Origin: Ramlibacter tataouinensis
Lineage (GTDB): Bacteria > Pseudomonadota > Gammaproteobacteria > Burkholderiales > Burkholderiaceae_C
Length of the DNA: 64,000 nucleotides
Reading direction: 5' to 3'
Assembly: GCF_001580455.1 (NCBI RefSeq)
Contig: NZ_CP010951.1
Span: 4,551,001 to 4,615,000 of the forward strand
Shown piece by piece: positions 25,542 through 34,410 of this stretch. A model generated the notes under the pieces. It was not told where the DNA came from. It ran no database searches and worked only from the letters and a program-made list of their open reading frames with translations. The stretch's first letter is position 1. Every line of letters starts with the position of its first letter. A program made the translations under genes and the position numbers.

Positions 25542-26897
25542 ATGACTTTGGAAATCAACACGGCCGCCAAGGCCGCCCCCAAGCCTGCCGGCGCCGACAA
25601 GATCAGCGGCGTCAAGGGCATGAACGACATCCTGCCGGCATCGGTGCCGCGCAAGGAGGTCCTGCCGCGCAACGCCACCTGGCAATGGTTCGATGACGTG
25701 GTGCGCCGCGTGATGGCGCGCTACGGCTACCAGTACATCGTGACGCCGGTCGTCGAGCCCACGCAGCTGTTCGTGCGCGGCCTGGGCGAGGTGACCGACA
25801 TCGTCGAGAAGGAGATGTACTCCTTCGTCGATTCGATGAACGGCGACCGGCTCACGCTGCGGCCGGAAGCCACCGCGGGCATCGTGCGGGCGGTGGTCGA
25901 ACACAACGCGCTGTACAACGGGCCGCTGCGCATCTGGACGACCGGGCCCATGTTCCGCCACGAGCGGCCGCAGAAGGGCCGCTACCGCCAGTTCCACCAG
26001 CTCGACGTCGAGGCGCTGGGCTTCGCGGGCCCCGAGGTCGATGCGGAGCTGATCCTCATGGGCCGCGCCCTCTGGCGCGAACTGGGCCTGGCCGAAGGCG
26101 TGCACTACCGGCTCGAGATCAACACGCTGGGCGAGCCCGAGGAGCGGCGCGCGCACCGCGCGGCGCTGATCGAGCACTTCGAGCGGCATGCCGAGCTGCT
26201 GGACGCCGACGCCAGGAACCGCCTGCACTCGAATCCGCTGCGTATCCTGGACACCAAGAATCCGGCCATGCAGGAGATCGTCGAGTCGGCCCCGAAGCTG
26301 ATCGACTTCCTGGGCGCCGAATCCAAGGCCCACTTCGACGCCGTGTGCCGCCTGCTGGAGGCGGCCGGCCAGCCTTACCGGATCAACACGCGGCTGGTGC
26401 GCGGCATGGATTACTACAACCGCACCGTGTTCGAGTGGACCACCGAGCATCTCGGGTCGCAGGGCACGATCTGCGGCGGCGGACGCTATGACGGCCTGAT
26501 CGGCCAGATGGGCGGCAAAAGTGCGCCGGCCATCGGCTTCGGCCTGGGCATCGAGCGCCTGCTGCTCCTGCTGGACGCCCTAGCACTGCAGGGACCGGAT
26601 GTCGCGCCGGCGGCCTATGCAGTGTTCGGCTCGGACGGCACCCTGGCCCGGGCCATGCCGGTGATCGAGGCGCTGCGCGCCGGCGGGGTCGACGTCGTGA
26701 TGCACAGCGGCGGCGGCTCGTTCAAGAGCCAGCTCAAGAAGGCCGACGCGAGCGGCGCGCGCTACGCCCTGATCTTCGGCGACGACGAGGTCGCGCAGGG
26801 CGCGGTCACCGTCAAGGCGCTGCGCGACGGCGCCGGCGCGCAGGAGCAGCGGCCGCTGGCCGAGGCCGCCGCCTGGGCGGCGCTGCTCAAGGCCTAA
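25542..26897 (+). CDS. hisS: Histidyl-tRNA synthetase
   Basis: This 451-aa class II aminoacyl-tRNA synthetase charges tRNA-His. Recognised segments are GVKGMNDILP near the N-terminus, motif 2 (MFRHERPQKGRYRQFHQLDVEALG), the histidine-specific LVRGMDYYNRTVFEWTTE, and motif 3 with GGRYDGLIGQMGGKSAPAIGFGLGIERLLLL. A C-terminal anticodon-binding domain follows. The extra about 20 residues before GVKGMND are Ala/Lys-rich. It is separated from ispG by 3 bp and followed by the yfgM-like gene. Confidence 0.98.
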   Translation: MTLEINTAAKAAPKPAGADKISGVKGMNDILPASVPRKEVLPRNATWQWFDDVVRRVMARYGYQYIVTPVVEPTQLFVRGLGEVTDIVEKEMYSFVDSMNGDRLTLRPEATAGIVRAVVEHNALYNGPLRIWTTGPMFRHERPQKGRYRQFHQLDVEALGFAGPEVDAELILMGRALWRELGLAEGVHYRLEINTLGEPEERRAHRAALIEHFERHAELLDADARNRLHSNPLRILDTKNPAMQEIVESAPKLIDFLGAESKAHFDAVCRLLEAAGQPYRINTRLVRGMDYYNRTVFEWTTEHLGSQGTICGGGRYDGLIGQMGGKSAPAIGFGLGIERLLLLLDALALQGPDVAPAAYAVFGSDGTLARAMPVIEALRAGGVDVVMHSGGGSFKSQLKKADASGARYALIFGDDEVAQGAVTVKALRDGAGAQEQRPLAEAAAWAALLKA

Positions 26898-26976
26898 GGA
26901 CTGTTGGGCTGGACAGGCCCTGACTACAATCTCGGGTTGCCGCACGCGCGGCCCCCACAAGAATCAAGCACACCCA

Positions 26977-27669
26977 ATGGCCAAACATCTCGACCTCGAG
27001 GAACAGGAGCAGCTTGCCGAACTCAGGCACTTCTGGAACGAATGGGGCAACCTCATCACATGGATCCTGATCGTCGTGTTCGGGGCGATCGCCGCGTGGA
27101 ACGGCTGGAACTACTGGCAGCGGACGCAGGCGGCGCAGGCTTCGGCGCTCTACGACGAGGTCGAGCGCGCCGCGATTGCCGGTGACACGGCCCGTGTCGA
27201 GCGCGCCTTCGCCGACATCAAGGACAAGTTCGCCCGCACCGCCTACGCCCAGCAGGCAGGCTTGCTGGCCGCCAAGGTCATGGCCGACAAGGGCAACACC
27301 GACGGCGTGAAGGCCGCGCTGGGCTGGGTGGCCGAGAAGTCCTCGGACGAGGGCTACCAGGCCGTCGCCCGCCTGAGGCTGGCGGCCATCGCCGTCGAGG
27401 CCAAGGCCTACGACGAAGCGCTCAAGCAACTGGCGGGCGGTTTCCCCAAGGATTTCGAATCGCTCGCCGCCGACCGGCGCGGCGACGTCTACAGCCTGCA
27501 AGGCAAGAAGGCGGAAGCCAAGGACGAGTACCTTAAGGCCTACAAGGGCATCGACGAGCGCAGCGACTATCGCCGCATCATCGAGGTCAAGCTTGCCGCG
27601 CTCGGGGTCGATACCCAGAGTATCGCGCCGGCGCCGGCCGGCGCCGCCTCCGGAGTGGCGAAGTCATGA
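26977..27669 (+). CDS. YfgM-like tetratricopeptide membrane protein
   Basis: A 230-aa protein with a short cytosolic N-terminus, one membrane span (NLITWILIVVFGAIAAWNGWNYW, about 24-46) and a periplasmic TPR-like domain. This is the layout of YfgM/TPR_21 proteins, which act with PpiD as periplasmic chaperones at the Sec translocon. It sits between hisS and bamB, as yfgM does in E. coli. Its last four bases overlap the bamB start (ATGA). Confidence 0.9.
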   Translation: MAKHLDLEEQEQLAELRHFWNEWGNLITWILIVVFGAIAAWNGWNYWQRTQAAQASALYDEVERAAIAGDTARVERAFADIKDKFARTAYAQQAGLLAAKVMADKGNTDGVKAALGWVAEKSSDEGYQAVARLRLAAIAVEAKAYDEALKQLAGGFPKDFESLAADRRGDVYSLQGKKAEAKDEYLKAYKGIDERSDYRRIIEVKLAALGVDTQSIAPAPAGAASGVAKS

Positions 27670-28826
27670 GGCGCGCTTCCATCGTGACGGGCGGCCGCCG
27701 CCTGTGCATCGCGCTGGGCGTCGCGACGCTGACCGCCTGCTCTTCGCTGCCCCTGCCATCTTTCCTGAGCAGCTCCGAAAAGCCGAAGCCCGCCGAACTG
27801 ACGCCGAATCCGGCGACCCTGGGCATGCGTTCCGCCTGGACGGCGCGCATCGGCGCGGTGGACATGCCGCTCACCGTCAACGCCAACGGCAGCAGCTTCG
27901 TGGTCGCCGGCAGCGACGGCTCGGTCGCTGCCTTCGATGCGGCGAGCGGACGTGAACTCTGGCGCGCCAGCGCCGGTGGCCCGATCGCCGCGGGCGTCGG
28001 CAGCGATGGCAAGGTCAGCGCCGTCGTCACCCGCGCCAACGACCTGGTGGCCTTCGAGGAAGGCAAGGAAATCTGGCGCCAGCGCCTGGCCGCCGGCGCG
28101 TACACCGCGCCCTTCGTGGCGGGCGCCCGCGTTTTCGTCCTGACGGCCGACCGCGCGGTGTCGGCGTTCGACGGCAAGACCGGACGCAAGCTCTGGTCGC
28201 AGTCGCGCCCGGGCGAACCGCTGGTGCTGCGCCAGCCGGGCGTCATGCTGGCCGTCGGCGATACCCTGGTGGTGGGCCTGTCCGGCCGCCTGGCGGGCTT
28301 GAATCCGCAGAACGGGCTGGGGCGCTGGGAGGCGCCGATCGCCACGCCCCGCGGCATCAATGACGTGGAGCGGCTGGTCGACTTGGTCGGCCGGGTGAGC
28401 CGCACGGGCGATGTCGTCTGCGCGCGCGCCTTCCAGACCAGCGTGGGCTGCGTCGACACCCGCCGCGGTGCCGTCGTCTGGTCCAAGCAGGCCAACGGGG
28501 CCGAAGGGGTCGATGGCGACGGCACGCTGCTGTTCGGCAGCGAAGCCGACGGCAAGGTGGTTGCCTGGAAGCGCGACAGCGGCGAGCGTGCCTGGACCTC
28601 GGAGATGCTGCTGCATCGGGGCCTGACGGCGCCTCTGTCGCTGGGCCGTTCCGTCGTCGTGGGCGACAGCTTCGGCTATGTGCACATTCTCTCGCGCGAG
28701 GATGGCAAGTTGCTGAACCGCGTGGCCACCGACTCGTCGGCCGTGGCGGCCGCCCCGGTGCTTGCCGGCAACACACTGGTCGTCGTCACGCGTAGCGGCG
28801 GCGTCTACGGCTTCGTGCCCCAGTAA
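27666..28826 (+). CDS. bamB: Outer-membrane assembly lipoprotein BamB
   Basis: A 386-aa eight-bladed PQQ-like beta-propeller lipoprotein of the BAM complex. The signal peptide ends at the lipobox LTAC, and repeated blade motifs follow (FDAASGRELWRASAGGPI, FDGKTGRKLWSQ, VAWKRDSGERAW). It scaffolds BamA. It is ATGA-coupled to the yfgM-like gene and precedes der, the same order as E. coli yfgM-bamB-der. Confidence 0.95.
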   Translation: MRRASIVTGGRRLCIALGVATLTACSSLPLPSFLSSSEKPKPAELTPNPATLGMRSAWTARIGAVDMPLTVNANGSSFVVAGSDGSVAAFDAASGRELWRASAGGPIAAGVGSDGKVSAVVTRANDLVAFEEGKEIWRQRLAAGAYTAPFVAGARVFVLTADRAVSAFDGKTGRKLWSQSRPGEPLVLRQPGVMLAVGDTLVVGLSGRLAGLNPQNGLGRWEAPIATPRGINDVERLVDLVGRVSRTGDVVCARAFQTSVGCVDTRRGAVVWSKQANGAEGVDGDGTLLFGSEADGKVVAWKRDSGERAWTSEMLLHRGLTAPLSLGRSVVVGDSFGYVHILSREDGKLLNRVATDSSAVAAAPVLAGNTLVVVTRSGGVYGFVPQ

Positions 28827-28827
28827 A

Positions 28828-28912
28828 TGTTGGCCCCCGCGCGTCTCACTTCGTGTAGTGCGCTGCCCCCCGAGGGGGCCCTCGCGCCTTGGGGCGGCCC
28901 GGCGGCGCCCAG
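28828..28912. repeat. Comamonadaceae-type interspersed repeat, copy 2
   Basis: The order is TTGGCCCCCGCGCGTCTCACTT, CGTGTAGTGCGCT, the palindrome GCCCCCCGAGGGGGC (28865-28879), then CGCGCCTTGGGGCGGCCCGGCGGCGCCC. It matches copy 1 at 13185-13253 and occupies most of the bamB-der spacer. The central palindrome is intact here and could fold in the mRNA. Confidence 0.7.
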
Positions 28913-28924
28913 GCGTAGCTGCTG

Positions 28925-30268
28925 ATGAAGCCCGTTCTTGCGTTGGTCGGCCGGCCCAACGTCGGCAAGTCGACCCTTTTCAACCGAATCACGAAGTCGC
29001 GCGACGCGATCGTCGCCGACTTCGCCGGTCTCACGCGTGACCGGCACTATGGCAACGCCAAGCAGGGCCGGATCGAATTCATCGTGATCGACACGGGCGG
29101 CTTCGAGCCGACCGCCGAGAGCGGCATCTACATGGAGATGGCCAAGCAGACGCGCCAGGCCGTCGCCGAGGCCGACGTGGTGGTGTTCGTGGTCGATGCG
29201 CGCGGCGGGCTGTCCGCGCAGGACCACGACATCGCCAAGTACCTGCGCAAGCTGGGCAAGCCCACGGTGCTCGCGGCCAACAAGGCCGAAGGCATGACCG
29301 AGGGCATCCAGTTCTCGGAGTTCTACGAGCTCGGACTGGGCGAGATCCATCCGGTCTCGGCCGCGCACGGGCAGGGCGTCCGCAGCCTCGTGGAAGAAGC
29401 CTTCGCGACGCTGGACCTGCCGGAGCCGGAGGAGGAGGCGGAGGCCGAGGACACCGGCATCGTGAAGCTGGCGGTGGCCGGTCGGCCGAACGTCGGCAAG
29501 TCCACGCTGATCAACACCTGGCTGGGCGAGGAACGCCTGGTCGCCTTCGACCTGCCGGGCACCACGCGCGACGCGATCTCGGTGCCCTTCGAGCGCGAAG
29601 GCCAGAAGTTCGAGCTCATCGACACCGCAGGCCTGCGGCGCAAGGGCAAGGTGTTCGAGGCGATCGAAAAGTTCTCGGTGGTCAAGACGCTGCAGGCCAT
29701 CGAGTCCGCCAACGTCGTGCTGTTGTTGCTGGACGCCACCCAGGGCGTGACGGACCAGGATGCGCACATCGCAGGCTACATCCTCGAGAGCGGCCGGGCC
29801 GTGGTCCTGGCCGTCAACAAGTGGGACGCGGTGGACGACTACCAGCGCCAGCAGGTGCAGCGCCAGATCGAGACGCGGCTGGCCTTCCTGAAGTTCGCCC
29901 CGCTGCATTTCATCTCTGCCATCAAGCGCCAGGGCCTGGGGCCCGTGTGGACCGCGATCGCGCAGGCGTACCGCTCCGCCATGGCCAAGATGTCCACGCC
30001 GGTGCTTACGCGGCTGTTGCTGGAGGCGGTGCAGTTCCAGCAGCCCAAGCGCTCCGGCATGTTCCGTCCCAAGCTGCGCTACGCGCACCAAGGCGGCATG
30101 AACCCGCCGGTGATCGTGATCCACGGCAACTCGCTGGAACATGTCACCGATGCTTACAAGCGATTCCTTGAGGGGCGCTTTCGCAAGGAATTCAATCTGG
30201 TGGGGACGCCCCTGCGCATCGAGATGAAGACCTCGCGCAACCCCTATGCGGCAAAGGACGCGGGCTGA
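28925..30268 (+). CDS. der: Ribosome biogenesis GTPase Der (EngA)
   Basis: A 447-aa protein with two GTPase domains in tandem, each with the P-loop GRPNVGKST (about residues 9-17 and 184-192), and a C-terminal KH-like domain. Switch and G4 motifs are seen twice (DTGGFE, NKAE; DTAGLRRKGK, NKWD). Der acts in 50S subunit assembly. The length matches the family. The start is ATG 28925, just after the interspersed repeat. Confidence 0.97.
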   Translation: MKPVLALVGRPNVGKSTLFNRITKSRDAIVADFAGLTRDRHYGNAKQGRIEFIVIDTGGFEPTAESGIYMEMAKQTRQAVAEADVVVFVVDARGGLSAQDHDIAKYLRKLGKPTVLAANKAEGMTEGIQFSEFYELGLGEIHPVSAAHGQGVRSLVEEAFATLDLPEPEEEAEAEDTGIVKLAVAGRPNVGKSTLINTWLGEERLVAFDLPGTTRDAISVPFEREGQKFELIDTAGLRRKGKVFEAIEKFSVVKTLQAIESANVVLLLLDATQGVTDQDAHIAGYILESGRAVVLAVNKWDAVDDYQRQQVQRQIETRLAFLKFAPLHFISAIKRQGLGPVWTAIAQAYRSAMAKMSTPVLTRLLLEAVQFQQPKRSGMFRPKLRYAHQGGMNPPVIVIHGNSLEHVTDAYKRFLEGRFRKEFNLVGTPLRIEMKTSRNPYAAKDAG

Positions 30269-30401
30269 AGCCTGCACCGGCCGGCTCCGCGCGACAGACC
30301 CGGCCCTTCATCAGCCTTCGCCTACTTGCACAGCGGTGTTGCTGTGGTAAGGTGCAGTTCCCAACAACACTTCCGACAGCGGAAAGAACACGGAGAATAT
30401 C

Positions 30402-30650
30402 GTGAGCAACAAAGGGCAATTACTACAAGACCCCTTCCTGAACACCTTGCGCCGCGAGCATGTGCCGGTCTCGATCTACCTGGTCAATGGTATCAAGCTG
30501 CAGGGGCAGATCGAGTCCTTCGACCAGTACGTGGTCCTGTTGCGCAATACCGTGACCCAGATGGTTTACAAGCACGCCATCTCCACCATCGTTCCCGGCC
30601 GCGCCGTGAATTTCCAGGCGGCTGAAAGCAGCGAAGGCGGCGCCAGCTGA
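30402..30650 (+). CDS. hfq: RNA chaperone Hfq
   Basis: An 82-aa Sm-like protein that pairs sRNAs with mRNAs as a hexamer. Sm1 is VSIYLVNGIKLQGQIESFDQYVVLL; Sm2 ends YKHAISTIVPGR, with the conserved KH. The start is GTG 30402 with GGAG upstream. The C-terminal tail is short, as in beta-proteobacteria. It leads hflX-hflK-hflC, and a 133-bp spacer before it is likely to hold its promoter. Confidence 0.97.
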   Translation: MSNKGQLLQDPFLNTLRREHVPVSIYLVNGIKLQGQIESFDQYVVLLRNTVTQMVYKHAISTIVPGRAVNFQAAESSEGGAS

Positions 30651-30690
30651 GCCGCAGCGTTCCGGGGATGCCCCCACCGCAGTCCACGAT

Positions 30691-31893
30691 TTGATCCCTG
30701 ATACGACCGAACGCCCGGCCGCGCCTGCCATCCTGGTGGGCGTGGATCTGGGCTTGCCCCATTTCGATTCCGAGCTGGAAGAGCTGGGCCTGCTGGCCGA
30801 GACCGCCGGCCTGCAGCCGGTGGCGCGCGTGGCCTGCAAGCGCAAGGCCCCGGACGCGGCGCTTTTCATTGGCCGCGGCAAGGCCGACGAGATCAAGGCG
30901 CTGGCCGATGAGCTCGGCGCCACCGAGGTCCTATTCGACCAGGCGCTCAGCCCGGGCCAGCAACGCAACCTGGAACGGCACCTGGACCGTCCGGTCAACG
31001 ACCGCACCCTGCTGATCCTTGAGATCTTCGCGCAACGGGCGCGCAGCCACGAAGGCAAGCTGCAAGTCGAGCTCGCGCGCCTGCAGTACGTCAGCACCAG
31101 GCTGGTGCGCCGCTGGTCGCACCTGGAGCGGCAGACCGGCGGGGCGGGCGTTCGCGGCGGCCCGGGTGAAAAGCAGATCGAACTCGACCGCCGGATGATC
31201 GGCGACGCCATCAAGCGGACGCGCGAGCGGCTCGAGAAGGTCAAGAAGCAGCGCAGCACGCAGCGCCGCCAGCGCGAGCGGCGCGGGGCCTTCAACATCT
31301 CGCTGGTGGGCTACACCAACGCCGGCAAGTCCACGCTGTTCAACGCGCTGGTCAAGGCCCGGGCGTATGCGGCCGACCAGCTGTTCGCCACCCTGGACAC
31401 CACCACCCGCCAGCTGTACCTGGCCGACCAGGACGGTAGTGCCGGACGGTCGGTCTCGCTGTCGGATACCGTGGGCTTCATCCGCGACCTGCCGCACGGC
31501 CTGGTCGATGCGTTCCAGGCGACGCTGCAGGAAGCGGCCGATGCCGACCTGCTGATGCACGTGGTCGATGCGGCCAATCCGAACCACCCCGAGCAGATTG
31601 CCGAGGTGCAGCGGGTGCTGCGTGAGATCGGGGCGGAGCATGTCCCGCAGCTGCTGCTGTTCAACAAGATCGACGCCATGCCGTCGGATCAGCTGCCCCG
31701 GACGCAAAGCGATGTCTACGACCTCGAGGGCGTTCGCGTGCCGCGTGTATTCGCCAGCGCCCGCACCGGCGCCGGACTGGGTGAGCTGCGGCGCCTGCTC
31801 GCGCGCGAAGTGCAAGGCCGCGACGCCCAGGAAACGGCAAACGATGCCGAATTTCACGAAACCAGCCGCCTGAACAGGCACAATTCGCACTGA
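30691..31893 (+). CDS. hflX: GTPase HflX
   Basis: A 400-aa ribosome-binding GTPase that splits stalled or hibernating 70S ribosomes. The N-terminal HflX domain (ILVGVDLG to GGPGEKQIELDRR) precedes the G domain with GYTNAGKSTLFNAL, DTVGFIRDLPHGLVDAFQATL and NKID. The start appears to be TTG 30691, since no ATG or GTG precedes the conserved region. It lies in the hfq-hflX-hflK-hflC block, as in E. coli. Confidence 0.95.
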   Translation: MIPDTTERPAAPAILVGVDLGLPHFDSELEELGLLAETAGLQPVARVACKRKAPDAALFIGRGKADEIKALADELGATEVLFDQALSPGQQRNLERHLDRPVNDRTLLILEIFAQRARSHEGKLQVELARLQYVSTRLVRRWSHLERQTGGAGVRGGPGEKQIELDRRMIGDAIKRTRERLEKVKKQRSTQRRQRERRGAFNISLVGYTNAGKSTLFNALVKARAYAADQLFATLDTTTRQLYLADQDGSAGRSVSLSDTVGFIRDLPHGLVDAFQATLQEAADADLLMHVVDAANPNHPEQIAEVQRVLREIGAEHVPQLLLFNKIDAMPSDQLPRTQSDVYDLEGVRVPRVFASARTGAGLGELRRLLAREVQGRDAQETANDAEFHETSRLNRHNSH

Positions 31894-31916
31894 AGAAACA
31901 CAAGAGAACGACGCGC

Positions 31917-33233
31917 ATGAACCTTCGACTACGCCGCCTGCCTTGGGCGGAGCTGAAAGGCCGGATCAGGGGAATGTTCAACCTGAACGATCCGCGTTGG
32001 GGACGGGGCGACGATAAGCAATCCGAGGGCAACCGGCCCGAGCGGCCGGACGACGGGCGCGGCCCCAACCAGGGGCCGCCCGACCTGGATGAGCTGTGGC
32101 GCGACTTCAACCGCAAGCTCGGCGGGCTGTTCGGCGGCAAGGGACGCCGCGGCGGCAACGACTACGGCGGCGGGCCGCCGGACATGAAGAGTGCCGGCAT
32201 CGGCGCCGGGCTGGTGGCTGCGGTGGTGGTGCTGATCTGGCTGGGCACCGGTTTCTTCATCGTGCAGGAGGGCCAGCAGGCCGTCATCACGCAGTTCGGC
32301 CGCTACAAGGCCACCGTCGGCGCGGGCTTCAACTGGCGCCTGCCGTACCCGATCCAGCGGCACGAGAGCATCTACGTGTCGCAGATCCGCTCGGTCGACA
32401 TCGGCCGCGACAGCATCGTCAAGGCCACCGGGCTGCGGGAGTCGGCGGTGTTGACGATGGACGAGAACATCGTCGAGCTCAAGTTCGCGGTGCAGTACCG
32501 CCTCAAGGATGCCCGCGCCTGGCTGTTCGAGAGCAAGGCCCCGGCCGAGGCCGTGGTGCAGGCGGCCGAGAGCGCGGTGCGCGAAGTGGTCGGCAAGATG
32601 CGCATGGATTCGGCCCTGGCCGAGGAGCGCGACCAGATCGCGCCGCGCGTGCGTGCGCTGATGCAGACCATCCTCGACCGCTACAACATCGGCGTCGAGG
32701 TCGTGGGCATCAACCTGCAGCAGGGCGGCGCGCGTCCGCCCGAACAGGTGCAGGCCGCGTTCGATGACGTGCTCAAGGCCGGCCAGGAGCGCGAGCGCGC
32801 CAAGAACGAAGCACAGGCCTATGCCAATGACGTGATCCCGCGCGCGGTCGGTGGGGCCTCGCGGCTGACGCAGGAAGCCGAAGGCTACCGCGCCCGCATC
32901 GTCGCGCAGGCGCAGGGCGACTCGCAGCGCTTCAAGTCGCTGCTGACCGAATACCAGCGCGCCCCGCAGGTGACGCGCGACCGGCTGTACCTGGAAGGCA
33001 TGCAGCAGATCTACAGCAACGTGACCAAGGTGCTGGTGGAATCGCGGCAGGGATCGAACCTCTTGTATCTGCCGCTGGACAGGATCATGCAGCAGGTCAC
33101 GCAAGGCGGCGCCGCGGCGCCGGGCGCCGGCGAGGCTCCGGCCACTGCGCCGCCGCCGCCGGTCACGAGCGGCTCCGCGCCCGACCCGCGCGGCCGCACC
33201 GACACGCGCAGCCGCGAACGCGAGACGCGCTGA
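31917..33233 (+). CDS. hflK: FtsH protease modulator HflK
   Basis: A 438-aa SPFH/prohibitin protein. A Gly/Asp/Arg-rich cytosolic N-terminus leads to one membrane span (GIGAGLVAAVVVLIWLGTGFFIV), then the periplasmic SPFH domain (EGQQAVITQFGRYKATVGAGFNWRLPYPI) and a helical C-terminus. With HflC it forms the cage that encloses FtsH. An ATG at 31974 (MFNLNDPRWG) is a possible shorter start. hflC begins 14 bp after the stop. Confidence 0.95.
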   Translation: MNLRLRRLPWAELKGRIRGMFNLNDPRWGRGDDKQSEGNRPERPDDGRGPNQGPPDLDELWRDFNRKLGGLFGGKGRRGGNDYGGGPPDMKSAGIGAGLVAAVVVLIWLGTGFFIVQEGQQAVITQFGRYKATVGAGFNWRLPYPIQRHESIYVSQIRSVDIGRDSIVKATGLRESAVLTMDENIVELKFAVQYRLKDARAWLFESKAPAEAVVQAAESAVREVVGKMRMDSALAEERDQIAPRVRALMQTILDRYNIGVEVVGINLQQGGARPPEQVQAAFDDVLKAGQERERAKNEAQAYANDVIPRAVGGASRLTQEAEGYRARIVAQAQGDSQRFKSLLTEYQRAPQVTRDRLYLEGMQQIYSNVTKVLVESRQGSNLLYLPLDRIMQQVTQGGAAAPGAGEAPATAPPPPVTSGSAPDPRGRTDTRSRERETR

Positions 33234-33247
33234 GGGGGCCCAGAGAT

Positions 33248-34153
33248 ATGAACAGAATCGGTTTCATCGTTTCGTCCGCGCTGGTTGCCTTGGCGCTCCT
33301 CAGCTCCATGCTGTTCGTCGTGGACCAGCGCCAGTTCGGCGTGGTGTATGCGCTCGGGCAGATCAAGGAAGTGATCACCGAACCGGGCCTCAACTTCAAG
33401 CTGCCGCCGCCGTTCCAGAACGTTTCCTACATCGACAAGCGCCTGCTGACGCTGGACAGTCCCGACGCCGAACCCATGCTGACGCTGGAGAAGCAGCGCG
33501 TGGTGATCGACTGGTACGTGCGCTGGCGCATCACCGACCCGCTGCAGTACATCCGCAACGTTGGGCTGGACGAAGCCGCCGGCGCGAACCAGCTCAATCG
33601 CGTGGTCCGCAACGCATTCCAGGAAGAGATCAACCGGCGCACGGTGCGCGAGCTGCTGTCGTCCAAGCGCGAACAGCTGATGGCCGACGTCAAGCAGGAA
33701 GTGCTCGAGGTGGTGAAGGGCGCGCGGCCCTGGGGCATCGACGTGGTGGACGTGCGCATCACGCGCGCCGACTACGTCGAAGCCATCACCGAATCGGTGT
33801 ACCGCCGCATGGAAGCCGAGCGCAAGCGCGTGGCCAACGAGCTGCGCTCTACCGGCGCGGCCGAGGGCGAGAAGATCCGTGCCGACGCCGACCGCCAGCG
33901 CGAGGTGACCATCGCCAATGCCTACCGGGACGCGCAGAAGATCAAGGGCGAGGGCGACGCCCAGGCCGCCGCGGTCTATGCCGAGGCCTTCGGTCGCGAT
34001 CCTCAGTTCGCGCAGTTCTACCGCAGCCTGGAAGCCTACAAGGCCAGCTTCAACAAGAAGGGCGACGTGCTGGTGGTGGATCCGTCCGGCTCCGAGTTCT
34101 TCAAGGCCTTCCGGGGCGGCGGCGCGCCCGGCGCGGCACCCGCCAAGAAGTAG
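33248..34153 (+). CDS. hflC: FtsH protease modulator HflC
   Basis: A 301-aa SPFH protein and partner of HflK. It has an N-terminal signal anchor (FIVSSALVALALLSSMLFVV), the SPFH domain with QFGVVYALGQIKEVITEPGLNFKLPPPFQN, and a C-terminal helix ending in GDVLVVDPSGSEFFKAF. It regulates FtsH activity toward membrane substrates. The membrane FtsH-like protein encoded at 60.6 kb is a divergent paralogue, so any HflKC contact with it is only a guess. Confidence 0.96.
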   Translation: MNRIGFIVSSALVALALLSSMLFVVDQRQFGVVYALGQIKEVITEPGLNFKLPPPFQNVSYIDKRLLTLDSPDAEPMLTLEKQRVVIDWYVRWRITDPLQYIRNVGLDEAAGANQLNRVVRNAFQEEINRRTVRELLSSKREQLMADVKQEVLEVVKGARPWGIDVVDVRITRADYVEAITESVYRRMEAERKRVANELRSTGAAEGEKIRADADRQREVTIANAYRDAQKIKGEGDAQAAAVYAEAFGRDPQFAQFYRSLEAYKASFNKKGDVLVVDPSGSEFFKAFRGGGAPGAAPAKK

Positions 34154-34165
34154 GGGCCTCAGGCC

Positions 34166-34354
34166 TTGGATTGGGGTGCGCTCTGGACGGCGCTGGCCCT
34201 CGTGCTGGTGCTCGAGGGCCTGTTTCCTTTTTTCTCGCCCGGCGGCTGGCGCCAGCTGTTCCTGCGGCTGCTGACCATGCAGGACGGGCAGCTGCGCTTC
34301 TTCGGCCTTTGCAGCATCCTGCTGGGGCTCTTCATGCTCTGGCTGGCATCGTAA
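34166..34354 (+). CDS. DUF2065 small membrane protein
   Basis: A 62-aa protein with two hydrophobic stretches (ALWTALALVLVLEGLFPFF and FGLCSILLGLFMLWLAS). DUF2065 proteins regularly lie after hflC in beta- and gamma-proteobacteria, and their role is unknown. The start is TTG 34166 (MDWGALWTAL). It probably shares the hfl transcript and is followed by a hairpin with a T-run. Confidence 0.9.
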   Translation: MDWGALWTALALVLVLEGLFPFFSPGGWRQLFLRLLTMQDGQLRFFGLCSILLGLFMLWLAS

Positions 34355-34365
34355 GAAAAGCGCCC

Positions 34366-34393
34366 TTGTACCGCCCGGTACAATACTTTTTTT
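34366..34393 (+). terminator. Rho-independent terminator after the hfl genes
   Basis: TTGTACC (34366-34372) and GGTACAA (34377-34383) form a perfect 7-bp stem with a GCCC loop. After TAC follow seven T residues (34387-34393). The stem is AT-containing and thus modest in strength. It lies between the DUF2065 gene and hisZ, so hisZ and purA would need their own promoter or read-through. Confidence 0.55.
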
Positions 34394-34410
34394 AACAGCG
34401 CCCGAAAACC

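Noticed and set aside
26898..26976. Possible tRNA or small RNA between hisS and the yfgM-like gene
   Set aside because: Short hairpins are present but no cloverleaf, T-loop or CCA end was found.
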